64,000 bases of DNA from Proteus vulgaris (GCF_023100685.1 NZ_CP090064.1:3100001-3164000); one strand, 5' to 3'; shown: positions 10,925-23,941, counted from the stretch's first letter. The notes: generated by a model from the letters alone, not told the origin. Made by a program: numbers and translations.

Positions 10925-10953
10925 TTGACATCTTTATTGGTATTAGGTATCAA
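10925..10953 (+). promoter_or_regulatory. Promoter of the leuLABCD operon
   Basis: Perfect TTGACA at 10925-10930, a 17-bp spacer, then TATCAA at 10948-10953. The leader peptide start is about 38 bp downstream. This is the only strong sigma70-like pair before leuL. Confidence 0.75.
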
Positions 10954-10991
10954 TAAATAAAGATTATTGAGAACTTATCTAAGGGTGTTTC

Positions 10992-11069
10992 ATGTTAAAC
11001 GCAATTTTACTATCAAGCCTACTACTACTCGCAACTTTTATGCGCGGTCGGCTTATGGGTAAAAAATGA
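10992..11069 (+). CDS. leuL: leu operon leader peptide
   Basis: A 25-codon ORF ([20 protein letters not shown]...) with eight leucines, including four in a row at codons 10-13, three of them CTA. Ribosome stalling at these codons under leucine starvation would favour the antiterminator and allow leuABCD transcription. Position (between promoter and terminator, just upstream of leuA) and Leu content match the known attenuation system. The sequence is too short for automatic ORF calls. Confidence 0.92.
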   Translation: MLNAILLSSLLLLATFMRGRLMGKK

Positions 11070-11091
11070 AACACACCTACCCTTAAAGAGA

Positions 11092-11118
11092 AAACCCGCG
11101 CTAGTCGCGGGTTTTTTT
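11092..11118 (+). terminator. Leucine attenuator terminator
   Basis: AAACCCGCG pairs perfectly with CGCGGGTTT around the loop CTAGT, followed by seven T. It lies 22 bp after the leuL stop and about 50 bp before leuA, the standard place for the attenuator. CGGTCGG in the distal part of leuL is a candidate piece of the alternative pairing, which I did not fold. Confidence 0.88.
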
Positions 11119-11166
11119 ATACCTGGGAGAGCGCAAACAGCAAATAAAAAGAGAAAGGAACAGATT

Positions 11167-13820
<2,654 letters not shown>

Positions 13821-13821
13821 C

Positions 13822-15231
13822 ATGGGTAAAACATTATATCAAAAAATCTATGATGCACATGTTGTCAGAGAAGTGAGTGATGAAACACCGATTTTATATA
13901 TCGATCGCCATTTAGTGCACGAAGTGACATCACCTCAAGCCTTTGATGGATTAAGAACAAAAGGTCGTCCTGTTCGTCAACCCAATAAAACCTTTGCAAC
14001 GATGGATCACAACGTATCAACACAGACTAAAGATATTAATGCTTGTGGTGATATGGCGAGAATTCAAATGCAAGAGTTGATGAAAAACTGCCAAGAATTT
14101 GGCGTTACGCTGTATGACTTAAACCATCCATATCAAGGGATTGTTCACGTAATGGGGCCAGAACAAGGCTTAACCTTGCCCGGAATGACGATTGTTTGTG
14201 GTGATTCACATACAGCAACTCATGGTGCTTTTGGCTCATTAGCTTTTGGGATCGGCACATCTGAGGTTGAACACGTTTTAGCAACTCAGACGTTAAAACA
14301 ATCACGAGCTAAAACATTAAAAATTGAAGTTCAAGGCAAGACTGCCATTGGGATCACCGCAAAAGATATCGTATTAGCGATTATTGGCAAATTAGGTAGT
14401 GCTGGTGGTACTGGTTATATCGTCGAATTTGCAGGTGAAGCTATTGAAGCCTTAAGCATGGAAGGTCGAATGACTTTATGCAATATGGCAATTGAAATGG
14501 GTGCTAAAGCAGGTTTAGTGGCGCCTGATGACACCACTTTTGCTTATTTAAAAGGTCGTCAATTTGCCCCTAAAGACCAATCATGGGATGAGGCTGTTGC
14601 TTATTGGAGAACCTTAAAGTCTGATGATGATGCCACTTTCGATGCCACTGTCACGATTAATGCTGCCGACATTGCACCACAAGTTACATGGGGTACCAAC
14701 CCAGGGCAAGTTATTGCTATTGATCAAATCGTACCGTTATTAGATAGCTTTAATGATCCTGTTGAACGCGCTTCTGCTGAAAAAGCCTTGGCATATATGG
14801 GATTAAGTGAAGGCGTTAATTTAACAGATGTCGCTATTGATAAAGTCTTTATTGGCTCTTGTACAAACTCACGCATTGAAGATTTACGTGCTGCAGCTGA
14901 AATCGCAAAAGGCCATAAAGTTGCATCCCATGTTCAAGCTATTGTTGTTCCGGGATCAGGGCCGGTTAAAGCACAAGCTGAAGCCGAAGGTTTAGATAAA
15001 ATCTTTATTGAAGCAGGTTTTGAATGGCGTTTACCGGGTTGTTCGATGTGTTTAGCTATGAATAACGATCGATTAAATCCGGGCGAACGTTGTGCATCCA
15101 CCAGCAACCGTAACTTTGAAGGACGTCAAGGCCGTGGAGGCCGAACACATTTAGTCAGTCCTGCAATGGCAGCAGCTGCGGCAATTAATGGCCATTTTGC
15201 AGATATCCGTACATTTGCAGTGGCATCCTAA
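13822..15231 (+). CDS. leuC: 3-isopropylmalate dehydratase, large subunit
   Basis: LeuC with LeuD isomerises 2-isopropylmalate to 3-isopropylmalate using a [4Fe-4S] cluster. The true start is the ATG at 13822 ([15 protein letters not shown]), 1 bp after leuB; the open frame upstream is inside leuB. This gives 469 aa. The three cluster cysteines are visible in IGSCTNSR and PGCSMC, and the DHNVST and [12 protein letters not shown] aconitase motifs are intact. Confidence 0.97.
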   Translation: MGKTLYQKIYDAHVVREVSDETPILYIDRHLVHEVTSPQAFDGLRTKGRPVRQPNKTFATMDHNVSTQTKDINACGDMARIQMQELMKNCQEFGVTLYDLNHPYQGIVHVMGPEQGLTLPGMTIVCGDSHTATHGAFGSLAFGIGTSEVEHVLATQTLKQSRAKTLKIEVQGKTAIGITAKDIVLAIIGKLGSAGGTGYIVEFAGEAIEALSMEGRMTLCNMAIEMGAKAGLVAPDDTTFAYLKGRQFAPKDQSWDEAVAYWRTLKSDDDATFDATVTINAADIAPQVTWGTNPGQVIAIDQIVPLLDSFNDPVERASAEKALAYMGLSEGVNLTDVAIDKVFIGSCTNSRIEDLRAAAEIAKGHKVASHVQAIVVPGSGPVKAQAEAEGLDKIFIEAGFEWRLPGCSMCLAMNNDRLNPGERCASTSNRNFEGRQGRGGRTHLVSPAMAAAAAINGHFADIRTFAVAS

Positions 15232-15239
15232 AGGAGAAC

Positions 15240-15845
15240 ATGATGAATAAATTTACTCAACATACGGGTATTGCGGTTCCTTTAGATGCAGCAAACGTTG
15301 ATACCGATGCCATTATTCCTAAGCAATTTTTACAAAAAGTCACTCGTACTGGCTTTGGTAAGCATCTGTTTCATGATTGGCGATTCTTAGATGATGAAGG
15401 TACTCAGCCTAATCCAGCTTTTATTTTGAATCAGCCTATTTACCAAGGCGCTTCTATTTTATTAGCACGAGAAAACTTTGGGTGTGGATCATCTCGTGAA
15501 CATGCTCCTTGGGCATTAACAGATTATGGTTTTCACGCCGTTATCGCCCCTAGTTTTGCTGATATTTTTTACGGCAATTCATTTAATAACCAACTGTTGC
15601 CAATCAAATTAAGTGACAATGAAGTTTCACAATTATTTGATTGGGTGAAACAACACACAGGTACCCCTATTACTGTCGATTTGGTGGCACAAGAAGTCAG
15701 AGCCGGTGAATTATGTTTCTCTTTTGAAATCGATTCATTTCGCCGTCATTGCATGATTGAAGGATTAGACAGTATTGGATTAACGCTACAACACCAAGAT
15801 GACATTAGTGCTTACGAGGCAAAACAACCTGCCTTTATGCGCTAA
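15240..15845 (+). CDS. leuD: 3-isopropylmalate dehydratase, small subunit
   Basis: LeuD provides the swivelling domain of isopropylmalate isomerase. The protein ([10 protein letters not shown]..., 201 aa, ending AKQPAFMR) aligns end to end with the E. coli subunit and carries [16 protein letters not shown]. The first of two consecutive ATGs gives the E. coli length, while the second (15243) has better spacing to AGGAG, so the start is uncertain by one codon. It is the last gene of the operon and is followed by a strong terminator. Confidence 0.96.
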   Translation: MMNKFTQHTGIAVPLDAANVDTDAIIPKQFLQKVTRTGFGKHLFHDWRFLDDEGTQPNPAFILNQPIYQGASILLARENFGCGSSREHAPWALTDYGFHAVIAPSFADIFYGNSFNNQLLPIKLSDNEVSQLFDWVKQHTGTPITVDLVAQEVRAGELCFSFEIDSFRRHCMIEGLDSIGLTLQHQDDISAYEAKQPAFMR

Positions 15846-15901
15846 TAAAGACAATTTCTTACCTTCTTCTACTTTCTGTGATGTTTACTTTGTCATTCTT
15901 G

Positions 15902-15928
15902 CCGTAAATTCGTTTACGGTTTTTTTTT
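15902..15928 (+). terminator. Terminator of leuABCD
   Basis: CCGTAAA pairs with TTTACGG around a TTCG tetraloop, followed by nine T. It begins about 55 bp after the leuD stop. This is a textbook intrinsic terminator. Confidence 0.9.
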
Positions 15929-15946
15929 ATCTCAATAAATAGCCAA

Positions 15947-16050
15947 TAAAAAAGCCAGTGATCAATTATCACTGGCCGGCAATCACCGAATGCTCAAATG
16001 GGGGAGTCTGTCAGTATTCATAATTTGTGATAACTAACATGAGAGCTAAC
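15947..16050 (-). ncRNA. sgrS: Probable SgrS small RNA, divergent from sgrR
   Basis: On the minus strand, GCCAGTGAT (15976-15968) pairs perfectly with ATCACTGGC (15962-15954) around AATTG, followed by six T: an intrinsic terminator facing away from sgrR. Just 5' of it lies TGAGCATTCGGTG (15996-15984), which resembles the conserved ptsG-pairing core of enterobacterial SgrS (TGAGTATTGGTG in E. coli). SgrS is known to be encoded divergently next to sgrR and to repress ptsG during glucose-phosphate stress with Hfq. The 5' end is a guess: GATAAT near 16067-16062 could be the -10, giving an RNA of roughly 100 nt. I see no SgrT peptide. Confidence 0.6.
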
Positions 16051-16123
16051 TTTAAACACAAACATTATCGGTCTAATATAAGGAAATTAAAATTGATCAC
16101 TTTATTAAGGGATTTCCTCTTTT

Positions 16124-17794
16124 ATGACTACACCCCGCTTAGAGTTACAATTTATTCGCCTATGGCAAGCCTTTCAGGGAAAAACATCTGAAACTACCTT
16201 ACAAGAATTAGCACAAACGCTACATTGTACGCGCCGTCATGTCCGTTCTTTATTAAATAAAATGCAAGAAATAGGCTGGATAAATTGGCAAGCAGAAGTA
16301 GGTAGAGGCAAAAAGTCCACATTGAGTTTTCAATCTAATGCGCAGGAAATTCAACAAAATCGTGCTGAGCGATTAATAAAAGAGAACGATATTGAAAAGC
16401 TTGTTGCACTAATGGGTGACAAAGACTCCGTGCGCCAAATGGTGCTCTCTCAAATTGAAAAAAGTTTTCATCCTGGTCAACAGTTACTTCGGATTATTTA
16501 CTATCGTCCTTTTAGAAATTTATTGCCAGGAACGCCTTTAAGGCGATCTGAATTACATTTAATGAGTCAAATATTTAATTCTCTGGTGTATTTAAAAGAG
16601 GAAAATGGGGAAGTTGAAGCAGAATTAGCTCACCATTGGCAAATGATCACAGAGCAACATTGGCGATTTTATTTACGCCCTTCTATCTACTTTCATCATG
16701 GTCGCGAGCTTACTTTTGAAGATATCAGCACTTCCTTAATGCGTATGAAGCACTGTAATCCACTTTATGCACATATAGAACGTATTTCCTCACCTCAACC
16801 TTATGTGCTTGATATTTTCTTAAACGAAGCGGATAAACAATTTGCTACATTATTAGGGAGCCCTCAAGCTGTTATTTTGCCACAAGAATGGGCATCACTC
16901 TCAGACTTTGCACAGCACCCAATAGGAACAGGTGCTTATCAAATCATGGCTAATGATCAGCATAAACTGCAAATCAAAGCCTTTAGTCGCTATTTTGGGT
17001 TACGAGCATTATTAGATGAAATTGATATATGGGTTGTACCTGAACTGAATAAAAAAATGGTCTGTTCAACCATTCATTTAACAGATGATGATACAAACAA
17101 AGATTCACTGGAAAGTCGTAAAGAGGAAGGATGTTATTTTTTACTTTACGATAGTCGCTCAGCACAATGCCAGCAAATAGAAATAAGAGAGTGGTTAAGC
17201 AGTGTATTAACTCCAGTTAATATGCTGACACATTGCGATCCTTTCTATCAACGCCATTGGTCTCCTGCTTATGGTTTACTACTTCATTGGCATCACAGTA
17301 AATTAATACGTCAACATCCCAAACCTGCATCATTAACCAAACTGACTGTCACACTCTATAAAGAGCATCATGAATACAGCACTATCGCTGAACTCATCAA
17401 AAATATTTTATCTCTGTATGGTATTGAGCTCACCATTCAAGTTCTTGATTACGAACAATGGTATTACGGCCAGGCAGAAAGTGATATCTGGTTAGCAACG
17501 GTAAATTTCTATAAACCTTTAGAATTTTCTATTTTCGCTACTCTTTATGAATTACCTCTTTTTCATCACTGTTTAGGGCGTTCATTTACACACGAGCTCT
17601 CTTTATGGCATCAAAAAAAGCTACCACTAGAAGAGTGGTGTCGTCAGTTAACACACAATATTTGGCTTTATCCTTTATTCCACCATTTACTTGAGTTACA
17701 AGGAGAAAGAACCATACGTGGTGTCAAAATGAATACTTTTGGTTGGTTTGATTTCAAATCAGCATGGTTCACACCCGATATTGAGCCACAGTAA
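16124..17794 (+). CDS. sgrR: Sugar-phosphate stress regulator SgrR
   Basis: SgrR activates the sRNA SgrS when glucose phosphates accumulate. The 556-aa product matches E. coli SgrR along its length: an N-terminal winged-helix DNA-binding domain (about residues 1-115, LAQTLHCTRRHVRSLLNKMQEIGW) and a C-terminal domain related to solute-binding proteins (about 160-550, YYRPFRNLLPGTPLRRSELH, ending in MNTFGWFDFKSAWF). The usual neighbours are kept on the left (leuD, SgrS-like RNA), but no setA is adjacent. A weak hairpin (ATCGTCA/TGACGAT, 17822-17841) follows the gene. Confidence 0.93.
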   Translation: MTTPRLELQFIRLWQAFQGKTSETTLQELAQTLHCTRRHVRSLLNKMQEIGWINWQAEVGRGKKSTLSFQSNAQEIQQNRAERLIKENDIEKLVALMGDKDSVRQMVLSQIEKSFHPGQQLLRIIYYRPFRNLLPGTPLRRSELHLMSQIFNSLVYLKEENGEVEAELAHHWQMITEQHWRFYLRPSIYFHHGRELTFEDISTSLMRMKHCNPLYAHIERISSPQPYVLDIFLNEADKQFATLLGSPQAVILPQEWASLSDFAQHPIGTGAYQIMANDQHKLQIKAFSRYFGLRALLDEIDIWVVPELNKKMVCSTIHLTDDDTNKDSLESRKEEGCYFLLYDSRSAQCQQIEIREWLSSVLTPVNMLTHCDPFYQRHWSPAYGLLLHWHHSKLIRQHPKPASLTKLTVTLYKEHHEYSTIAELIKNILSLYGIELTIQVLDYEQWYYGQAESDIWLATVNFYKPLEFSIFATLYELPLFHHCLGRSFTHELSLWHQKKLPLEEWCRQLTHNIWLYPLFHHLLELQGERTIRGVKMNTFGWFDFKSAWFTPDIEPQ

Positions 17795-17899
17795 CCAGAA
17801 TAAGAGATAACGAACTTTTTCATCGTCATGATTGTGACGATTTAAGTTAATTCACAGAAAACTTGAAAGTTATAAACACCCACATAAATGCTTAGGGGA

Positions 17900-18270
17900 T
17901 TTATTCACTTTTTCTGTGGATATCTATGTGAAAAAGAGTGAGATAATCAGGGTATAGTTTTTATATCATAAAAAAGGCTGTTGATATAAATTTTAAAATA
18001 TCACTTATAATTCAAATTAGTAGCTAGTTTTTAATGCCTATTTCAGCGATTAGATAAAACAATTAAAAGACTCACCGCCTTAAATCGTACAAAAAACAAT
18101 CACAGGATGTTTTATCCACAGGTTATGCCGATTAGTTAGACAAAATAGGATTATTTTGAGGAATATCTGCAAAAGTCAAGGCTGTAAATCAGAACAGTGA
18201 TCTCACTTTCTGTGAGTTATCCCATAAAGCTGTGGATAACCTAGTGTAAAAGCCTGTTTATGATTTCAGG
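17900..18270. other. DnaA-box cluster upstream of mutH, DARS2-like
   Basis: The 620-bp gap before mutH contains no gene but has perfect DnaA boxes TTATCCACA on the plus strand (18112-18120) and, inverted, TGTGGATAA (18231-18239). One-mismatch boxes are TTATTCACT (17901-17909) and TGTGGATAT (17915-17923). A diverged box TTATCCCAT (18217-18225) faces the second perfect box across 5 bp. In E. coli the DnaA-reactivating site DARS2 lies in the intergenic region next to mutH and has clustered DnaA boxes with IHF and Fis sites. I could not identify convincing IHF or Fis sites. Function is inferred from position and boxes. Confidence 0.6.
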
Positions 18271-18427
18271 ATAACCGTGCACAACTTGATATTATAAATT
18301 TCAATTGAAGGATTAACTCAAAAAAATGATGATATATCATGCTATTATGATTTAAATAAAATAAAGTGAAATACATTATCAACAACCTTTTTTTTCTGTC
18401 TATTTTTTAAACAAGAAGATGATAACT

Positions 18428-19105
18428 ATGTTTACGCCACCTGTAGCACCTGAAAATGAGCAAGTTTTATTTGAGCGGGCAAAAGCCCTAGCAGGTTATA
18501 CATTTGGTGAACTTGCTGCTTTTGCACAATTGCCTATTCCTGCCAACCTAAAAAGAGATAAAGGCTGGGTAGGAATGTTGTTAGAATATTATTTAGGTGC
18601 AAGTGCAGGCAGTAAACCCGAACAAGATTTCAGTGAATTGGGTATTGAACTTAAAACAATCCCGATTGACAGACTAGGTATGCCTTTAGAAACCACCTTT
18701 GTCTGTGTTGCTGCATTAACAGGTAATAGTGGTATTACATGGGAAAACAGCCATGTAAAACGTAAGCTCTCTAGAGTCTTATGGGTTCCTGTTGAAGGTG
18801 AAAGGGAAATACCATTAGCACAACGTCGTGTCGCTTCTCCGTTACTTTGGAGCCCTAATAGTCTGGAAGAAGAACTCTTACGCCATGATTGGGAAGAGTT
18901 AATGGATATGATTGTGCTGGGTAAAGTAGAAAGTATTACTGCACGCCACGGACAAGTGTTACAAATCCGTCCAAAAGCCGCAAACAGTAAAGCATTAACA
19001 GAAGCTATTGGTGAAGATGGAAAACGTATTATGACCTTACCCAGAGGCTTCTATTTGAAAAAGAATTTTACCGCCCCGCTGCTGGCACGGTATTTTCAGC
19101 TTTGA
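18428..19105 (+). CDS. mutH: DNA mismatch repair endonuclease MutH
   Basis: MutH nicks the unmethylated strand at hemimethylated GATC sites after MutS and MutL recognise a mismatch. The protein aligns closely with E. coli Mut[35 protein letters not shown], and the catalytic D...E-x-K in [11 protein letters not shown]. The C-terminus [21 protein letters not shown] is also conserved. Two starts are possible: ATG 18419 gives the E. coli length, while ATG 18428 has the better ribosome binding site (AAGAAG, 9 bases upstream), and I chose the latter. It is a single-gene unit ending in a terminator. Confidence 0.95.
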   Translation: MFTPPVAPENEQVLFERAKALAGYTFGELAAFAQLPIPANLKRDKGWVGMLLEYYLGASAGSKPEQDFSELGIELKTIPIDRLGMPLETTFVCVAALTGNSGITWENSHVKRKLSRVLWVPVEGEREIPLAQRRVASPLLWSPNSLEEELLRHDWEELMDMIVLGKVESITARHGQVLQIRPKAANSKALTEAIGEDGKRIMTLPRGFYLKKNFTAPLLARYFQL

Positions 19106-19133
19106 TTTCGTTATAAATCGCTCGCAATAAATA

Positions 19134-19165
19134 ACCCTGTGTCATTCTTTTAAATCACACAGGGT
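19134..19165. terminator. Bidirectional terminator between mutH and the dehydrogenase
   Basis: ACCCTGTGT (19134-19142) pairs perfectly with ACACAGGGT (19157-19165). It separates two convergent genes. The tails are not pure T runs, so strength is moderate. Confidence 0.65.
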
Positions 19166-19193
19166 ATTGATAAATAACTTTTTATTTTATTGA

Positions 19194-19973
19194 TTAACGA
19201 TAAACAATACCGCCATCAGTTAAAATTGCTTGGCCTGTAATATAGTCAGAATCATCACTTGATAAGAAAACAACGAGGGCAGCAACATCATCAGGGGTTT
19301 GAGCACGACCCAATGCAATACCTTCAACATATTTCTTATAGGTTTCGCCTTTTGGTGCTCCAGTTATCTCAGCAAATCGCTCATCAATTTCAACCCACAT
19401 ATCTGTGCCTACAATACCTGGGCAGTAAGCATTTACAGTAATACCAGCACTAGCATACTCTTTTGCTGCGGCTTGTGTCAGCGCACGTACAGCAAACTTA
19501 GTTGCGGAATAAACACCTAACATTGCAAAGCCATCGTGTCCTGCAATAGAAGAAGCATTAATAATTTTACCTTTATGACCTAATGCTTTAAATTTCTCTG
19601 ATGCTGCTTGGATCCCCCACATGGTGCCATTTACGTTAATTTTGAAGATCCTATCCATATCTTCAGGTGTTACGTCAGCCAGAGGCTTAACTTGGGCAAT
19701 ACCTGCGTTATTGATCATCACATCAAAGCCACCTAATGCCTTTTCAGCATGTTCAACAGCAGCAAAAACTTCATCACGATGACTAATATCTGCAGCAAAA
19801 ATTGTTGTTTTACGTCCGAGAGCTTCAATTTCTTTTGCAACATCCGCTAACTTATCTGCTTTCAAGTCAACCAGAGCAATATCAGCACCTTCTTTTGCTA
19901 AACGCAATGCAATGCCACGGCCAATTCCCTGAGCAGCGCCTGTAACTAAAATTACTTTACCATTCAAAGCCAT
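19194..19973 (-). CDS. budC: Acetoin/diacetyl reductase, (meso-2,3-butanediol dehydrogenase-type SDR)
   Basis: A short-chain dehydrogenase of 259 aa, closest to Klebsiella BudC, which interconverts diacetyl, acetoin and 2,3-butanediol with NAD(H). The Rossmann glycine motif TGAAQGIG is at residues 11-18, the NNAG motif near 88-91, and the catalytic Ser, Tyr and Lys in SSIAG and YSATK. Shared BudC segments include [20 protein letters not shown] and [15 protein letters not shown] lies upstream of the start. There is no budA/budB or regulator beside it, so the physiological substrate is uncertain and the symbol rests on similarity alone. Confidence 0.8.
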   Translation of the reverse strand: MALNGKVILVTGAAQGIGRGIALRLAKEGADIALVDLKADKLADVAKEIEALGRKTTIFAADISHRDEVFAAVEHAEKALGGFDVMINNAGIAQVKPLADVTPEDMDRIFKINVNGTMWGIQAASEKFKALGHKGKIINASSIAGHDGFAMLGVYSATKFAVRALTQAAAKEYASAGITVNAYCPGIVGTDMWVEIDERFAEITGAPKGETYKKYVEGIALGRAQTPDDVAALVVFLSSDDSDYITGQAILTDGGIVYR

Positions 19974-20261
19974 TGTCTTTCTCCTGAATATTTACAGATG
20001 AAAAAGCTCTTCTAAAAAAGAACTTTGTTAATAGATTAACAGTAGCAATTAAACAGGCGGGTGACAAAATAACGATCATTCGCTAGTAAACTCAATAATA
20101 GCGATCAAACACTCTGTAAATAATTATCATTTAGAATAAGTGCTCAATAAATGATAAAATAAGCACTAAAAAGAGCAGAAAAGGCATTTGAGAAGTAAGT
20201 TTATTTATTAGCAAAAAATGCTTAACTTATTCATAGATAGAAGAAAAATAGAAATAGAAAT
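19974..20261. other. Intergenic region upstream of the dehydrogenase
   Basis: About 290 bp with the dehydrogenase promoter region and no credible gene. A short GAAATA hexamer repeat lies at about 20247-20265, near the speB terminator. No operator is recognised. Confidence 0.5.
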
Positions 20262-20292
20262 AGAAAAAGCGATACCTACAAGATATCGCTTT
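20262..20292 (-). terminator. Terminator of speAB
   Basis: AAAGCGATA and TATCGCTTT (20266-20274 and 20284-20292) pair perfectly. On the minus strand the stem is followed by TTTCTATTT, about 30 bp after the speB stop. Confidence 0.75.
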
Positions 20293-20319
20293 ATCTTTAT
20301 TTTCTGGGGTTAACAGAAA

Positions 20320-21240
20320 TTATTTTTTTGTTGCTTGCAGATATAACATATCAAGTGCAATTGTAGCTCCAGCAAGTGCTGTAATATCAGATTGATCATA
20401 AGCTGGAGAGACTTCAACTAAATCCATACCGACGATATTTAACGGTTGTAATGCACGTAAGATCTTCAGTGCTTTATCGGTTGTTAAGCCACCGACGACT
20501 GGTGTTCCTGTTCCAGGTGCAAATGCAGGATCAAGACAATCAATATCAAAAGTCAGGTAAACAGGTAAATCACCAACAATTCCTTTGATCTGATCGACAA
20601 GATCAGTCACACCACGATCGTTAACTTGTGCAGCATCTAACACGGTAAAGCCGTTATCACTGTCATGCTCGGTACGAATACCAATTTGAACAGAATGATT
20701 AGGATCGATTAATTCTTCATTAGGTGCATGGAAGAACATGGTACCGTGATCAAATTTACTGCCATTACCATAAGTATCGGTATGCGCATCAAAATGGACT
20801 AATGCCATTTTGCCAAAATGTTTAGCATGAGCACGTAGTAAAGGTAATGTGACAAAGTGGTCACCACCAAAGGTTAAACATTTTTTACCTGCGGCTAATA
20901 GCTTCTCTGTATGAGCTTGTAGTTTATCGCTCATATCTTGTGCATCACCGAAATTAAAAACTAAGTCACCACAATCGACAACGTTTAAGCGCTCACGCAT
21001 ATCAAAATCCCAAGGCCAGCGGTTTCCTTCCCACGCTAAATTGGTTGAGATTTGGCGGATAGCGCCTGGTCCATGACGAGTTCCCGCACGACCCGATGTT
21101 GCCATATCGAAAGGTACACCCGTAATAACCCAATCCGCATCACTACTATAAGGCTGAAAATTCAGTGGAAAACGTAAAAAACCAAATGCATTAGAGATCA
21201 ATGAATTATCAGTCTCATTACCTAACGTACTATTTTTCAT
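20320..21240 (-). CDS. speB: Agmatinase
   Basis: SpeB hydrolyses agmatine to putrescine and urea, completing the arginine decarboxylase route to putrescine, which in Proteus is linked to swarming. The 306-aa protein is the E. coli length and carries the ureohydrolase manganese motifs GGDHFVT, FDAHTDT and [17 protein letters not shown]. It follows speA by about 100 bp on the same strand and is followed by a terminator, so the two are probably cotranscribed, with room for an extra promoter between them. Confidence 0.96.
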   Translation of the reverse strand: MKNSTLGNETDNSLISNAFGFLRFPLNFQPYSSDADWVITGVPFDMATSGRAGTRHGPGAIRQISTNLAWEGNRWPWDFDMRERLNVVDCGDLVFNFGDAQDMSDKLQAHTEKLLAAGKKCLTFGGDHFVTLPLLRAHAKHFGKMALVHFDAHTDTYGNGSKFDHGTMFFHAPNEELIDPNHSVQIGIRTEHDSDNGFTVLDAAQVNDRGVTDLVDQIKGIVGDLPVYLTFDIDCLDPAFAPGTGTPVVGGLTTDKALKILRALQPLNIVGMDLVEVSPAYDQSDITALAGATIALDMLYLQATKK

Positions 21241-21343
21241 GCTATTACCTCTGTCACTTATTTTAAATAAGTAACATACAAATCAATATGATAGATAAAG
21301 AGTGATGTTTAATAACATCACTCCTGCATTGGAAAATTAAGAA

Positions 21344-23251
21344 TTACTCTTCTTCTTCCAGATACGTATAACCGTATAAGCCACTTTCAAATTCAGTCAG
21401 GAATTGTTCTTGCAACGCTTCATCTAACTGTGCATTTTTTACTTGGGTACGGAAACGATCTAACAACACCGTTGGATTTAACTTAACGTACTGAAGCATA
21501 TCGGCAACGGTATCGCCCTCTTCGCTTTGGACGTAAGTAAGATTACCTTTTTCATCAAGATAAACGTCAACAGCAGCAGTATCACCAAATAAATTATGCA
21601 TATTGCCTAAAATTTCCTGATAAGCCCCAACCATAAAGAAGCCAATCATAGGCGGGTATTCAGGATCATAAGCTGGCATAGGCATCGTTGTTTCAACGCC
21701 ATCACCATCAACATAATGGTCAATAATACCATCTGAGTCACACGTAATATCGAGTAGTACCGCACGACGATCCAGTGGTTTATCTAACCCTTCAATCGGT
21801 AATACAGGAAATAATTGATCAATACCCCATGCATCAGGCAAAGATTGGAATAATGAGAAGTTAACATAGAACTTATCTGACATACGTTCTTGTAACTCAT
21901 CGATAATCGGGCGATGAGCACGATTACTTGGATCTAAATCATATTGGATACGACGACAGATATTTAAATATAACTCTTCTGCCCATGCACGCTCTGTCAG
22001 GCTTAACATGCCATGAACATATTGAGTATGCACATCATGCAAGTCTAATTGGCTATCATGCAACCATTCACGTAATGAACGACTATGCCCTTTGGTTTGC
22101 ATCTCTTCCCATGTTTCCCAAAGGCTAGCGATTGGTCTTGCTGCATCTTCCTCCGGTGGCGTAATCGCGGTAAATTCATTACGCTCAACACCAATGACAT
22201 TAGAAATCAATACGGTATGATGTGCAGTTAACGCACGGCCTGATTCGGTAATTACGGTTGGATGTGGTAAATCATTTTCATCACACGCATCACCAATTGC
22301 CCAAATAACATTATTTGCATATTCATTAAGGCCATAGTTAACCGAGCAATCAGATTGTGAACGAGTGCCTTCATAGTCCACACCTAGCCCGCCACCCACA
22401 TCAAAATATTGAATATTCACACCTAATTTGTGCAACTCAACATAGAAACGAGCAGACTCACGAACACCGGTTGCGATATCACGGATATTCGCCATCTGAG
22501 AGCCTAAATGGAAATGCAGTAATTGCAGACTCTCTAAGCGATCAGCTTGACGTAACATATCAATTAATTGCAGAACTTGTGTCGCAGCTAAACCAAATTT
22601 TGATTTTTCACCACCACTTGCCTGCCATTTGCCTGATCCTTGAGAAGCAAGACGAGCGCGAACGCCTAAACGAGGAATAACCTCTAAACGTTCAGCTTCT
22701 TCAAGTACCATTTTTATCTCAGACATTTTCTCAATCACTAAGAAAACTTTATGCCCAAGCTTTTCGCCTGTGAGTGCTAAGCGAATATACTCACGATCTT
22801 TATAACCATTACACACAATCACAGAGCTTGTCATATTGGCATGAGCAAGCACGGCCATTAATTCAGCTTTAGAACCAGCTTCTAAACCTAAAGGCTCTCC
22901 TGCATTGACTAATGACTCAATAACACGGCGTTGTTGGTTAACTTTGATTGGGTAAACTAAAAAATAGTCACCTTTATAACCATAAGATTCACGCGCACGA
23001 TGAAACGCCGCATTAATCGAACGTAAGCGATGCTGTAGAATTTGAGGAAAACAAAAAAGTGCAGGTAAGCGCAGATGTGATTGCTCTTCTTGAACCCGTT
23101 TAACCAATTCAGTTAAATCAAAAGTGGCATCAGGAACATCAGGATTAGGGCAAACGCTAATATTTCCCCGATTGTTCGCTAAATAGTAACCGCCACCCCA
23201 ATATGCAATATTATAGGTCTGCTGCATCTTACGAGCGATGTTATCATTCAT
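21344..23251 (-). CDS. speA: Biosynthetic arginine decarboxylase
   Basis: SpeA is the PLP enzyme that converts arginine to agmatine. The 635-aa protein has the alanine-racemase-fold PLP domain with the lysine motif VYPIKVNQQ at about residues 100-108, HFHLGSQ and the [13 protein letters not shown] segment, and the C-terminal [14 protein letters not shown] motif. It lacks about 24 residues at the N-terminus of the 658-aa E. coli form, which in E. coli include the cleaved pre-sequence, so it is probably cytoplasmic. AGGAG precedes the ATG. Next to metK as in E. coli. Confidence 0.95.
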   Translation of the reverse strand: MNDNIARKMQQTYNIAYWGGGYYLANNRGNISVCPNPDVPDATFDLTELVKRVQEEQSHLRLPALFCFPQILQHRLRSINAAFHRARESYGYKGDYFLVYPIKVNQQRRVIESLVNAGEPLGLEAGSKAELMAVLAHANMTSSVIVCNGYKDREYIRLALTGEKLGHKVFLVIEKMSEIKMVLEEAERLEVIPRLGVRARLASQGSGKWQASGGEKSKFGLAATQVLQLIDMLRQADRLESLQLLHFHLGSQMANIRDIATGVRESARFYVELHKLGVNIQYFDVGGGLGVDYEGTRSQSDCSVNYGLNEYANNVIWAIGDACDENDLPHPTVITESGRALTAHHTVLISNVIGVERNEFTAITPPEEDAARPIASLWETWEEMQTKGHSRSLREWLHDSQLDLHDVHTQYVHGMLSLTERAWAEELYLNICRRIQYDLDPSNRAHRPIIDELQERMSDKFYVNFSLFQSLPDAWGIDQLFPVLPIEGLDKPLDRRAVLLDITCDSDGIIDHYVDGDGVETTMPMPAYDPEYPPMIGFFMVGAYQEILGNMHNLFGDTAAVDVYLDEKGNLTYVQSEEGDTVADMLQYVKLNPTVLLDRFRTQVKNAQLDEALQEQFLTEFESGLYGYTYLEEEE

Positions 23252-23881
23252 GACATTCTCCTTAGGGAGTATGAGTTTATACCTTGCCTGTCACTATAGT
23301 AGTCAATAATTTATTGAAAATCTGAAACGACTGATAAATAACAGTTGGAAGTAATGACTCACTATATATTTTTATATGATTATCCAGCTATTCGCCGGAC
23401 ATAATAGTAGAAAGTTCTTGAGTTAACCTATAACGAGTTAACACAATCACCTATTGGCAAGTAACAGACAACTTCGCTCTAAAGAGAAAGAGCTCAGAGA
23501 GGAAATCACTCTAGATATACTACGTGTATAGTATTGACGAGTGCTGTTTTGGTTTTTGAAAAGACTAACCTGTAGACAATGGATCATTACCCATTCACTC
23601 CACACATGGCTTAAACCTATAAGCCATTTCCCTAACAGAGAAACAGAATTAGAAATTCTGCGGTTTACACTGTGTTCAGATTTCACAGTAACCGCGAGTT
23701 TATACCTGTAGTTAACATAAAATGCAAAAGCAAAATGCACAAAAACCTTTTTTTTCTTATTTTCGATCTTTTATCATCAGAAAATAGCACACAATAAAAA
23801 ACAAGATTAACTGTTTGATTCTATTTTATCCCTATATTTGATTAAAAAAAGCTGGAATTAAAGAGAGAAGAGTCATAAAAT
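23252..23881. other. speA-metK divergent intergenic region
   Basis: About 630 bp. A minus-strand frame of 97 codons (23447-23740) is open but has no ribosome binding site at its ATG. E. coli has the small gene yqgB at this place. Part of this frame (about SLLGKWLIGLSHVW) loosely resembles YqgB, but the match is weak and I leave it uncalled. A small hairpin AGAATT/AATTCT lies at about 23645-23659. Confidence 0.45.
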
Positions 23882-23905
23882 AGACGTCTAGATGTTAAAA
23901 CATCC
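23882..23905 (+). promoter_or_regulatory. MetJ operator (met boxes) of metK
   Basis: Three tandem 8-mers: AGACGTCT (23882-23889) is a perfect met box, followed by AGATGTTA and AAACATCC, each matching five of eight. MetJ with SAM as corepressor binds such arrays cooperatively. The site ends about 37 bp before the metK ATG, the expected place for repression. Confidence 0.85.
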
Positions 23906-23941
23906 ATCCTTAAACCGTTTGTATTAAGGTAACGAGATATA

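Noticed and set aside
17900..18270. A chromosomal origin (oriC) because of the DnaA boxes
   Set aside because: None of the usual origin neighbours (mnmG, mioC, dnaA) is present and I saw no unwinding-element repeats or dense GATC. The position beside mutH fits DARS2 better.
20244..20268. Short GAAATA tandem repeat as a phase-variable tract
   Set aside because: Only about three copies, outside any gene or promoter spacer.
22357..22680. 107-codon ORF antisense to speA
   Set aside because: Shadow of speA; composition follows the complementary codons.
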